From: Gambelia wislizenii
Lineage: Eukaryota > Chordata > Lepidosauria > Squamata > Crotaphytidae
DNA: 64,000 nucleotides
Assembly: GCA_030847615.1 (NCBI GenBank)
Contig: JAUMIR010000001.1
Span: 291,550,187-291,614,186 of the forward strand
Direction of reading: 5' to 3'
Shown: piece by piece, positions 53,991 to 64,000 of the stretch
Layout: every line of letters begins with the position of its first letter
Numbering within the stretch: the first letter of the stretch is position 1
Notes under the pieces: model-generated
Told to the model about the DNA's origin: nothing
What the model saw: only the letters and a program-made list of their open reading frames with translations
Database searches by the model: none
Made by a program: the position numbers and the translations under genes

Positions 53991-55012
53991 CCCAAGAAGT
54001 TGGATTGGCAACTATACAGACAGAGCTTTTTCTTTATCTTGATTGTGGAAATCCCTCCAAAGGGAGGTCAGGCTGGCTTCCTTTTTATTGAGCTTCTGAC
54101 AGGTAGTCAAAACTCTATTGGCTACTAAAATTGCTTTTACAATGGTTTTAAATCAATTTTAAAATAATGTTTAAAATATATTTCTTGTACATTCTTTTGA
54201 GCACACACGTGGGCAGAAAAGCAATTAATATAGTTCCTAAAATTAAGGAATAAATAAAATATGCAGAGATAATAAAGCATTGTAAAATATAGTGCAAATT
54301 AAAATAAAATAAAATAAAAACCAAGGTAAAACCAACAGCAGAGAACAGCAGCAGTGCAACTCCACAACTCCGACCCCAGCTCCACAGCCCTGATTTTCAC
54401 CTGACACAGAAAAGATGACAACATAAGTGCCAGTCACTATATTAAAAGTGGAACTCACTATGTGGTCATAGTGGTCATCAATCACATAGTGGCCATCAAC
54501 AACTATGTTAAGAGCATTCCTGAACAATGGCTATGCTGGCTAGGGTTGTTGGGACTTGTACATCTTGCTCTGTGGAAGGCCGTCAACTACTGAAACATTC
54601 TTTTCTGTCATAGGCTGGCTATCTCCTGATGCTGGCCCCCATAAATTGTTCCTCATAAACATCCTTAACTCTTTGTCTACCTGGTTGGCTATGCTGCCCA
54701 GAGAATGGTGGAGCCCCATTATCACAGGTCCTTTAGGTAACATGGTGGCCAAGTCATTTTGAGTTTTAAAGATTAATAACATCCATTCCAACTGTAGCCA
54801 GAAATGAAGTAGAAGCCAATGCAGAACACAAAGCATTAATGTCACATGATCACACGTTTTTAGTCCTAGTTAACAGACTTGTCCTGTTTTGGACTACTGT
54901 ACTATTTTTAAGGACACTCCCCCCCCCCAACACACATTATAGCCTCACCTGTATTAGAAGAAAAAGGAGAGGAAGAAATGGAGATAAGCAGCACATAGGT
55001 GACTCTTCAATC
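53991..55012. other. Unassigned sequence
   Basis: A minus-strand frame of 101 codons (54,540-54,845) shows no domain I recognise. The region 54,740-54,840 may be a decayed LINE 3' untranslated piece. Confidence 0.35.
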
Positions 55013-55014
55013 TA

Positions 55015-55241
55015 CAGTTGTCCCTCCACATTCACGGATTTGGCATTCACAGTTTTAAGTATTCACGGCTTGAAAATATTATTTAAAAAATAATCCAAAA
55101 AGCAAACCTTGATTTTGCCATCTTATATAAGGGGCACCATTTTGCTATGCCATTGCATATAATGGGACTTGAGTATTCACGGATTTGGGTATTCATGGGG
55201 GGCCCTGGAACCAAACCCCAGCAAATGTGAAGGGACAACTG
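55015..55241. mobile_element. Tigger-like MITE with TA flanks, third copy
   Basis: CAGTTGTCCCTCCACATTCA to GTGAAGGGACAACTG, with TA at 55,013-55,014 and 55,242-55,243. Interior TGCATATAATGGGACTTGAG is the inverse of the block in 29,872-30,098. Confidence 0.9.
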
Positions 55242-55243
55242 TA

Positions 55244-56426
55244 CTTCCTGTAATGAGTTCCCCGGAAGATTTACAGAGATGTTAAACATCATGAAAGGAT
55301 AAAATAGAGCCCCATGATTCCATTACCCAAAGAGTAATTGCCATGGGATAGAACTGTAATCCCCCAATATCTTATTCTGGAATAGGAAAGTTGTACCCTC
55401 AAGCCCCCAGCCATTCTATCCAAAAGGATACCATGCTTGATTGTTTCAATAGCTAGTAAATGGTCCAAGAGAACCAACAGGATCTCCATCTCTCTATTTG
55501 TCTCTCTCTACCAGAGCAAATGTGATCTTCCAAGGTGACCAACCCAGTTTCCATGGCTGACTAGTGACTAGGTCATCACTGAGAAGACAATTTAGTTTAC
55601 ACAAAAGCAAGCTGATATGGACCAATTTTACCATGACCCATTCTCACCAATGTGCATCTGTATTTTGCAATACAGTGTTAGCAATACAATAGTGGGAAAC
55701 GAGCACTTTAGACCATGGCATTGCAGCACATCAGATGTGGATCCTACAAAAGCACCCATAAAAACAATTTATCCATGTTCTGTAAATCATGAACATCATT
55801 TATAGGATCTGACTGTCCTGTCAGATTCTTTCAAGTTGATTTCTAACAAGGTAGTTACTTCAGAGCACGCAAATCACAGTGATCAACAACAGATCAATCT
55901 ATCTGCAAAGCTATTAAAGTTGTGTTTTATGTTGCCTTTAAGCTGCATTTTCTTTTAAGTATGCACAAGCTTTCTGTCCTTCTGCACTCTTTGATTATGG
56001 GGAAATGAAGTAGCTCCTTGTTCATTTGACTGCTTTAGGGTGACATCATAAAACAGGGTGTGTAACAGCATAAAGGCAGGAGTACTTAGACATGTTAAAT
56101 TGTATAAATAGCCCTCAGAGAGTGATAGCATAAGCTCTTCTGTGCCAACAAGTATCTGTGATAAGAATAAACCTCTTAAACCCAGAGTAAATTTTCTAAG
56201 CATGAAGGTTATGCTTCTAACAGCTTTCCACTGAGGTATTACTTTTAAGCGTAATGTTTTAAAGCATAGATTGCACATCATAATTGAATGAAATATTTAG
56301 CTTTTTAATAAATCAGTTTCAGTGCTTCTTTTCTGTATTAATAGCTTGTACTTCATGCTAATGTTTCTATTCATGACAAAAAGGATGGTCAAGGCAGAGC
56401 TTGCAGAAATATTTTTTCAAAGTCTT
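55244..56426. other. Unassigned sequence
   Basis: No gene or repeat family recognised. A 108-codon minus-strand frame at 55,955-56,281 has no domain. Confidence 0.35.
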
Positions 56427-56506
56427 TACAGTGCAATCTTATACATACTCATTTAGAAGAAAGCCCCATTGAGCTCAATGGGACTGACTCTTAGACAAAT
56501 GCATAC
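56427..56506. repeat. Short palindromic squamate repeat
   Basis: TACAGTGCAATCTTATACAT, GAAAGCCCCATTGAGCTCAA and ACAAATGCATACAG fit the family of 29,720-29,800. Confidence 0.55.
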
Positions 56507-56508
56507 AG

Positions 56509-56645
56509 CAGACATGGGGAACCTGTGGCCCTCCAGATGTTAAATACAATGCCTATCATCCCTGACCTTCTGCCATCGAGGCTAGGGCTAATTGGAGTTA
56601 AGAATACAGCAAAATCTGGAAGGCCACAGGTTTCTCATCTCCAGT
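56509..56645. mobile_element. hAT-type MITE
   Basis: GGGGAACCTGTGGCCCTCCA at the left and the inverse near 56,620-56,645 (CTGGAAGGCCACAGGTTTCT), with an inner pair CATCATCCCTGACC against an ATTGGAGTTAAGA half. Similar in plan to 9,274-9,409. The flanking duplication is not clear. Confidence 0.65.
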
Positions 56646-56959
56646 CTATAAGAGAAGTGTAAGATGAATTTCCATAGCTATTTATAGGTGATATGGATCC
56701 ATAGCATTCCCCATGAGACCTACCCACTTGTGTCCATGTAATTTCTCATGTGAATAAATGTGGCATGTGCATAATAAGTGGAAATAGTCCCACAACTTTA
56801 GGCCTAAATATCTATACTCATTACACAGTTTGCAATCTAGGAGGTAGATGAGGCAATAAAATGTGGATTGATGCACAGTAACTCCGATTTGCAGCAGCAT
56901 CTATTTATCTCCACAGGTTTTTTTTTTTTTGCAACATTGCAGGTATGCAAAGCTATCTG

Positions 56960-57482
56960 TGTTTGATGTTCACATGCGCATGCCTACAAATCAAGATGGT
57001 GAGTATGAATTAATTACTTGCGTTTTTATTCTCTCCAAGTTGCTGCCACCAAACAGTATTTTTTAAAGTAAATCCAAGGTGCAGAAGTTCAACCTTCTGC
57101 TTAAACAAGCTGGGGAGAAAACATTTCATTGCCTCAGCACACAATCGCTACCACGAACATTCAACATGGCAGTCCCAGTCACTTTGTGGCCAGCAAGCTC
57201 CAGCCCCTGCGCATGTCCAACCAATCAGCAATCCACTTCCGTCCTCGCTGAGAATGCACTGCAATCCGAATTGGTTGTCCCAATGAGCAGGAATGCACAT
57301 TTCCCTCGCAGTTTTTTTGTTTTTTTTTAATTTGGGAAAAGCCGCAAAGATCTTTCCAGCACAGCATATTGCGTTTTGGGTCCCCCTCCTTCTGAATACG
57401 ATGAATCACCATGGGATCCCATTTAGACAAAGATATTCTCTTGAATTCTGTGAGCAGTATTTTCACCATTTAGACAAGCCCA
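56960..57482. mobile_element. GGTCCTGTC-family MITE, partial
   Basis: GTCCAACCAATCAG, a TTGTCCCAATGAGCAGGAAT block and the terminus TTTTCACCATTTAGACA match the right halves of 11,213-11,768 and 36,450-36,737. The left boundary is uncertain. Confidence 0.5.
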
Positions 57483-58715
57483 TGGTTCTCTAATCCAGTA
57501 TCCTTGAATTCAGTGGTTTTCTTTGGAAGCTTTCATGGTAGTCAGGATTTCCTGAAAGTTAGCACTGCTCCTCTGATTATCTGAAAAGTGCAGGTAATAA
57601 AGCCTGTATAAGTGTAGTAGGACATACTCTCAATTTAAGTTAAACAACTGTCTGACCCAAAAGGCTTGGCCAGTGCTGCAGGTCAATAGATGGCTCATCA
57701 TAGGACATGACCCAGAATTTTTTGGTCCAGTGGCAGATTTTCATGAGTTCCTCTGCAGGCAAGACTCTATGGAAAGTGCGTCCACAGAGTAGGGATTTTG
57801 AAAATCCCCAATTCAAAATTATTTATGTATACACAATGGATTGAGATTACTCTCTTGAACAAGGTCTGGGAAACTTTGTAAGACTTAACTCTTTCATAAT
57901 TATGATTGTCTCCATATAATTAGTGACCATTATAAAGACTGCAATAAATGGAACTACTAGCAGAACACCTGCTAGATAAGAAAGACAATCAGTAAAGATA
58001 CGGGGACCAAAACATCATGCTCTATATTTCTGATGTCTGAATGTTTGTTTACTGGACTTTCTCCCCCAAAATGGTACTTGTATAATGAAACTGAAAAGCT
58101 TACAAATGATTTTAAAAATAAAATTAACAGTGACAGAATAAAAGAATTTGTGAAAATGAAAGAATTAATCCACACTGAAAGAAACTGATCTATATCGTAT
58201 ATATAGCATTTTAAAACATACACAGAAGTACAGCTTGTCTGGAAAAGGAAACCAAATTTAGAAGGTAACTTGAGCATTTTTAATATACTTGCTCATTCTA
58301 AATGCATCAACAGTTCCCCATACTAAGCATTTACTGTATATTGATTGAACATATGCAAATAATAATAATACAACAGGTTTTGATGTACATTAAACTTTTG
58401 TGAGTGCAACAGGTTACTACGTATTGATTCTTGAAACCAAAAAATTCACTCCTTTTTTCTCTTGTAATCCATTTGATTGGACTATAAGCACCATCAATGG
58501 ACCTTCCTATATGTTTGAGTGCTAATTGAACCCCAAAATCAATAAACTGCTTTCCAGTGAAATGAGACAGATATTGCTTTAATTTTCTAATGATTCAGAA
58601 AAGAACTTATTGTAAAAAAAAATTGTGCAGAAGCAAAAGTGTGTATGGAGGAGGGGACATGCATCTCAATATAATGTAGTTTTTAGTACTGAATAGCATA
58701 GATGAACATTATTAG
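57483..58715. other. Unassigned sequence
   Basis: AT-rich. A 101-codon minus-strand frame (57,972-58,277) shows no domain. Confidence 0.35.
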
Positions 58716-58850
58716 GAATGTGTGTCTGTGTGCCTTCAAGTTGCCTGTTGACTTACGGTGACCCCATGAATTTCATAGGGCTTCCTTAGGAAAGCAATAC
58801 TCAGAGGTGGTTGTGCCAGTTCTTTCCTCTGAAATAAAGCCATACACGGT
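58716..58850 (-). mobile_element. SINE/BovB-type tail fragment, second copy
   Basis: GTGCCTTCAAGTTGCCTGTT, CCCCATGAATTTCATAGGG and CTCAGAGGTGGTTGTGCCAG match 42,590-42,745. Confidence 0.6.
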
Positions 58851-61200
58851 TATCAGCCATCACATCAGTCCTTTATATATCTGGACAAATGAAAGGATAT
58901 ATTGTTTCACATGACGGTCTTGCTATTGCATCATCATTATTATTTTTTTATGTTGCACAGGGGTAGCAACTGACATTCCTTATTCTATGCACTTATTTGC
59001 CAGCAAAGCAACTTTCAAAACTGCACCATAAAATTCATATATTATCACATTAAAATGTAAAGATATTTCTTAACAACACTTGTAGACATTCTCCTGACTG
59101 TTTTTCTAAGTTGACTGACTGCTCTGTACTTTTATTGAACACTACTGCATTATTAACAGAAATGCTTCCCTTCACATTTCAGTGGTCTTCATTTGTAAAG
59201 TATCTACATAACAACTGCATAATTTAGTGTGTGAATTATCTAAATCCATTGTTTACTTTTTGTGTACTTTAAAATATGGTTATAATGTGAGAGGCAATAT
59301 TGGCTTTCTGAGAAAATTTATGAGCTTTTGATGTGCAGCATTCTGAGTGAAATATCTAATTGGATATATTCATAGCTATATTCTTATGACACATTTTTCT
59401 CCAAGAATATTATTAGTAAATTTTGAGGTTATAGAACTACTGACCCAATCAAACATGTACAGAGCTTGGCCTCTGAGTTAATTAAATATGGGTTAATAAT
59501 ATATTATAAGGAAATCATTGTCCTTATTACAGTTATTAGGTAGTTAGTCAAATTATAGCTTCAAAGGAATGCAGAGCATGGAGAACTCAGGATTAAATTA
59601 TGCATTTGAACCTTAGGCCAGCTTTTACTGTTGAGACAGTATGCTGCTAAGAGAAATCGTGTGTCATTGAAATTAAATGCTTTTCTGGGGATGGAAGGTT
59701 CCAGTTTTTTAATGAAATTACTGAGTGTGGTGTAGTGAAATGATTAAAATCTGTATTCCGGGAATGTGTCGGTGAAAAAAAATCAATAAATGCTAGCACA
59801 GTTTTGCTTCTGAATGTGAATCCTAGGAAGAAAATAAACTAGCACTAATATTACAATTAAAATCACAGCCCATTAACTGATTTTTCATCAGCCTGCCAAG
59901 ACATAATTTCTACTAATTTTTCTAGAATACATTTTCATGTGTAACGAGGAGCTTTTCAGATATCCTTGTTAGACAGGCAGTATTTTTGCCCTTCCCCCAG
60001 TGTTCCTTCATTGCAATCATTGTGCTTGCACTTATTATGTTACAAATGACCGAGGTAAGGCTGACATTCTCATTGCATGCAAAAAGACCTAGTCTGCCAA
60101 GCTTTTTTTTTTCCTAATGAAGCAGCTTTGTGAAATCTCTCCATGTGCTAATACTAATGAAGATCCTCCAGCACAATTAAAATCACAGCCAGTGCCTGAA
60201 AAGGAAACACAACACAATAGTATCTCTCTACATGTGCATATTATTTTGATGTTGCAACCAGCTTTTGTTCAGATCTTTATGTTTAAAACCTTCACATTTC
60301 AAATGGCCCTTGACAGTGCAAAAGCATCGTCAGCACTTACATGCTCCAGTTTCAGACCACAAGCAAACATCTTACATTTCCCCTCTATTTCTCTAGTCAA
60401 TGTTCTTGGCTGTATTTTAAGCTTTTACTATTCTAGTTTACAGGAATCAATTCTTTGTTTGCAGTGTACTTTAACCCTGACTTAGCTTGACTTTTGTACC
60501 ACCAGAGGGAGAAATAACATACCCAGTAAGCTACTGAATCAGAACAGTACTGCATATTTTCCCTTTTTCTGTTCCCCTCTCAATCTCACAGATTTAATTG
60601 TTCTTATCTGTTATAATAATCACATGTCAAAATATTGCAATGGCCGGAGTATTCTCTGATATGTGTGAAAAGGAGAACAGAAGAACTATTTCTAATTGTA
60701 ATCTTAAATTGATTTTGCTTAGTGATGTCCTACTTCCAAGTAGGGATATTGAAGACCAGAAGTGTAAGCCTTCATCTTAAAGTGTAGTAGTAGTAGTAGT
60801 AGTAATTAATATTATTAATAATAATATTATCTTTTTATGCATTTGGGTGTCATTTTACTTCACTTGCACGATGAAAAGCGACATGACTTTGGGGATGAAA
60901 AAGGAAGGGTCACATGGTGGGTTTCCCTAGTATTTTGGTGGCAATCCCACCGGCTCTCCCCTTTCTACTTTTTGAAGCGTGCTGTGTAACTGGATAGCTT
61001 GCACATTCCCACACCAAAGGGACCTTGACTCAGTTCTCCCCATGCCTCCTTCACACCTTAAAGCCCTTTCCCCAAACTAATTTACATTTAAAGACAGTCA
61101 TTGAACAGTTGTGCTAAAGGGATGCCCTAGTCTTCCAGAAATTCACATTTCCAGCCACCCTCCTACACACCCACACCCACCCCGGCTTTAAAGCCAAGCC
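58851..61200. other. Repeat-poor block upstream of the CpG island
   Basis: About 2.3 kb in which I recognise no transposable element, in contrast to the rest of the window. AT-rich with several TAATTA-type sites. A 122-codon plus-strand frame at 60,117-60,485 shows no domain. A GTA repeat lies at 60,785-60,803. It may hold conserved upstream regulatory sequence, but conservation cannot be judged from one genome. Confidence 0.4.
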
Positions 61201-61523
61201 CCTCACAAAAGCAGCCCAACTTTCTTTACAACTTGAGGAGATGCACACTTCTCTTCAGTGCCTGAGAATGAGAGTTGGGGAGCAGTTGGGGGGCGGGGAA
61301 GAGAGAAACCCACAGGGACGGGTTGAACTTTTTGAAGCGGAGGGATGCTTGTGGCTCTCCCTTGGCTGCCTTTGGGGACTGAGACGGGGTCGCTTATGAC
61401 TGAGGGCAGAAAGAAGAAGACAGGAGCTCCCTCGCTCGCTCTTTCGGGCCCCCCCTTTCCCTTTAACAGCAACTTTCATTGTTAGAAAGAGAGCGAGCCA
61501 GAGGAGAGGAGAGCCGAGTGGGT

Positions 61524-61531
61524 TGACGTCA
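61524..61531. promoter_or_regulatory. Full cAMP-response element
   Basis: Palindromic TGACGTCA followed by CTTGGGG, about 400 bases before the candidate splice donor. A second perfect copy is at 63,494-63,501. Confidence 0.6.
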
Positions 61532-61549
61532 CTTGGGGTCCGCCAAGGC

Positions 61550-61930
61550 TTCGCCTGGAAGTGGTGGGGCTGAATAAACCTGGAGGAGAGAGAATCGGAT
61601 TCAATCCGCTGCCGCTGGGAAGGAACGAAGCAGAGCCAGGCAGCGGAGAGCCAGAGAGAGAGACACACAGAGAGAGGGTCACACGGTCATGAATCCTCCC
61701 AGTTAGAGCTCCTCCGTCTTTCTTCACTCCCTCCTTCTTTATTTTTCCTTTTCGCTTCGTGGGGAAAGGCAACGCTCCCATCATCCAGATAACACGCATC
61801 CCACCCTTCTGACACCCCCCCTCCTCTGCTTCTCTCTCTAATTCTCCCCTCCCTCCTAGCAAAGGGGGTGTGAGTGTCTACGTTGAAGGGGGCTGTGATC
61901 TCTCTCTCTCCTCTCTTCCCAACTGTAAAG
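61550..61930 (+). other. Candidate non-coding first exon of a gene to the right
   Basis: GC-rich, purine-then-pyrimidine-rich sequence ends with CTGTAAAG immediately before GTGAGT (61,931-61,936), a perfect consensus splice donor. The only ATG in good view (61,689) opens a frame of five codons, so the exon would be 5' untranslated. The start is not known; the CREB site at 61,524 suggests initiation shortly downstream. The remaining 2 kb of the window would be intron 1 or alternative first exons. The gene cannot be named from this sequence. Confidence 0.45.
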
Positions 61931-63303
61931 GTGAGTTCCCGAGACTCGGATTTCGGGCGGGAGGCTGGGATGGCGCGGCGGCGGTGGGAAGGCTTGCTTT
62001 TAAGGTGGAAGTCCGGGTGATGTTTGCAGAATCAGTTGCCCTGCTCTTTGCAAGCCGGGGGTGGGTGGGTGGTTGAGGAGAAGGAGGAAAAGAGTGGAGA
62101 AGAAGGGTGGTGGTGGTGGTGGGGCGGTGGTGCATCATGCTCCCTTGGAGTGTCTTCTCTCCTGTCTCTTTGTTGCTGGGGAGAAGGTGTTTGTGCCTCC
62201 CCGGGAGGTCTGGGTGTTACTCTCTTCTCTCTCTTAATTATTAGGTTGGCAGCGTCGGCAGGGGCTGGGGCGGTGGTGGTTGCCCTGTGTACTTTGTGGT
62301 AGAAGAGCTCCAAGTCTGGAAAGTGAAACTGACCTTGTGCACTCAGGACAGGAGGGGGCGAGTGGGTTGGCACAGGCGGAAAGGCGTGAGCGAGTGAGTG
62401 GCTGGCTGGCTGGCTGGGGGGGGGGTTAAGAGAGGAGTGCGAGAGTGGGTCGCCTTGCTTTTGAGAGATTTCCCAACTTTGAAAAAAATATAAAAATAAA
62501 AACCAAACCACCCTTTCAGGGCTGGAAGGGAAGTCCAGTCGTGTTTTGGCCTCGCGGAGGAGGATCCCCGGGACGCGCGCGGCCGCCTCTTCCCCAGCGC
62601 CTGCCAGCCGGCGAGCCGCCTTCCTCCCCCTTTCCCCGCTCTGTCCTTCCTGCTTCTTTCTCCGGTGCTTTTCCCTTCATTTTTTCCTTTATGTAGGTCT
62701 GTAAAGCCTTTCCCCTCCTTGGCTGGCTCCTTTTCGCCTTGGGCGTGACAGCCAGCACTAGACCTTGGGACGAGGGCTGCCCTCCTGTCCTGCCCCGACC
62801 TTGTAGCCCCCCCTGCTGGTGGCTGGAAGGACGGGGGGTAGGAGGTCCTCCCTGCCCCCCACATGGGGAGAAGGGGGCATGAGGGGGATGAGAGGCGCTT
62901 TCTCTACAGTCATGCCCGGGGTCTCCCCCTCCATCCCACAATAAATAAACCGCCTCCACACGTTCTCCTGATGTCGCCTTTCTCCCTCCTCCGATATGGT
63001 TCTCTGCCCCCCCTTTTTTTAAATGCTCCATTGCCAGAGTTGCCCCCAAAACTCCGCTGTAGGGTTGGTTTGTTTTTGAAAAAGAGTGGAGCTCGCCTCA
63101 GCTTCTCGGGGCTTTCCTGCTTTCTTTTCTCTCCCTGTCTTCTCTCCCTCCCCCCACTTTTTATCTTTTGTGTGTGTGGCTTCCTTATAAAGCCGGAGAA
63201 GCAGCTGCAGCCCTTGGCTGAGTTGTTGAAATTTATCCCTTTGTGTATATTACAATATCCTCCATTTTTCCCCCCTGCCCTCTAGACAGAACAAGAGCCT
63301 TTC

Positions 63304-63313
63304 GCCATCTTGG
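63304..63313 (+). promoter_or_regulatory. YY1-type site
   Basis: GCCATCTTGG in the orientation common just downstream of transcription starts of CpG-island genes. It could mark a second start for the same gene. Confidence 0.4.
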
Positions 63314-63360
63314 GCTGCTGCTTCTTCTTCGTCTCATTCTCTCTCTCTCTTTTTAATTTT

Positions 63361-63363
<3 letters not shown>

Positions 63364-63393
<30 letters not shown>
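63364..63393. repeat. (GT)n microsatellite
   Basis: About 15 GT units within the region after the CpG island. Confidence 0.95.
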
Positions 63394-63394
<1 letters not shown>

Positions 63395-63493
63395 AGCCTT
63401 TCTCCCTCTTCTTTGAAAGGGGGAAAGATGAAATTCTTCACGTCCTGCTGGATGAGGCACAAAAGTTTAGGAAATCTTACAAGGGACGGGCCG

Positions 63494-63501
63494 TGACGTC
63501 A
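63494..63501. promoter_or_regulatory. Second full cAMP-response element
   Basis: TGACGTCA, preceded by GGGCCG. Lies at the far side of the CpG island from the first copy. Confidence 0.55.
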
Positions 63502-64000
63502 TGTAAAGTTTTAGAAGGTTTTTTTTTTTTACCCCTTCCCTCCCTCCTATATGTTTGTTTTTCTCTCAAAAGGATTTCTGGTCGAACAAGTTTCAAGCTT
63601 TATTGACGAGAGGGAATATGATTTAGCTGAATGAACATAATCTTCCAGAAGGGACTTAGCACTGGAGAAACTAGCCTGGGTATTTTTTTTGTAACAGGTG
63701 GAGAAAACTATCTAGTCTTCTATAGGATAGTGCTCGTTTTCTTTCATAGGCTGGACTTTCCACTGGTTCACATTCTAAATGTATTTGTTTTTGGTCAAGG
63801 TTGGATTTTTATTTTTAACGTGTCACAAGGTTCACTGATGAGTCTGGTTTCCCTTTGCTAGTGGTCCTGCGTCAGTAGGCAAGCATAGAAGATGACAACT
63901 GACTTCTTAAAAACATTGCTTAGTTGGAGGCAATGGGAGCAGTGCTTGCAAATGCAAAAATAAAAATTAAAGTTGGTGATTGCTCTTACTGGGCTATTTA

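Larger units (their letters stand above)
61203..63300. promoter_or_regulatory. CpG-island promoter region
   Basis: Base composition changes abruptly from AT-rich to GC-rich, and CpG dinucleotides, scarce elsewhere, become frequent, including GGACGCGCGCGGCCGCCTC near 62,570. A full cAMP-response element TGACGTCA lies at 61,524-61,531. The many overlapping open frames on both strands come from high GC content and are not taken as coding. TATA boxes are not obvious, as is usual for CpG-island promoters. Confidence 0.75.

Noticed and set aside
60117..60485. 122-codon frame in the repeat-poor block as a possible exon
   Set aside because: No domain, no clear splice context and ordinary AT-rich composition; kept only as unassigned sequence.
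61203..63285. Many open frames up to 177 codons in the CpG island
   Set aside because: Overlapping frames on both strands with low-complexity composition are expected from GC-rich sequence; no homology is recognised.
1..64000. CRISPR arrays, bacterial operons or phage-type systems
   Set aside because: Codon and repeat content is entirely vertebrate; no array of evenly spaced repeats and no prokaryotic gene is present.

Overview
This window is intergenic, repeat-rich vertebrate DNA, very probably from a squamate reptile. The best clues are tRNA-derived SINEs of the Sauria type, RTE-BovB, CR1 and Penelope-like retroelements, and many short hAT, Tigger and Harbinger-like DNA elements; together these suggest an iguanian lizard. 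No cellular protein-coding gene is supported. Every long open reading frame lies in a mobile element or is unconvincing.

Left part (1-14.6 kb): a decayed Ty3/gypsy retrotransposon (integrase and chromodomain remnant plus 3' LTR, 1.26-2.76 kb), then mostly unassigned AT-rich sequence with scattered MITEs and one SINE. Middle part (14.6-40.4 kb): four copies of one non-LTR retrotransposon, all on the minus strand. Two are full length with perfect 12-bp target-site duplications (about 4.0 and 3.8 kb), one is 5'-truncated (1.5 kb) and one is a 0.4-kb 3' stub flanked by 266-bp direct repeats. The element encodes an APE-type endonuclease, a reverse transcriptase and a C-terminal CCHC zinc finger, an architecture like the Ingi/Vingi group. 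Around these lie a BovB fragment, a CR1 relic, a solo LTR, an inverted Penelope-like terminal structure with hammerhead-like motifs, and nested DNA elements. Right part (40.4-58.9 kb): more MITEs, a second gypsy solo LTR, and a Tigger-like element with a GC-rich minisatellite nested in a second Tigger-like element.

Right edge (58.9-64 kb): about 2.3 kb without recognisable repeats, then a GC-rich CpG-island promoter (about 61.2-63.3 kb) with a candidate non-coding first exon on the plus strand ending in a consensus splice donor at 61,930/61,931. Two full cAMP-response elements and a YY1-type site lie nearby. The gene itself would lie beyond the window and I cannot name it. The window therefore reads as the upstream flank of a CpG-island gene. 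Its retrotransposons are relatives of one another, but the copies seen here are broken and probably inactive. Boundaries and family assignments were made by eye.
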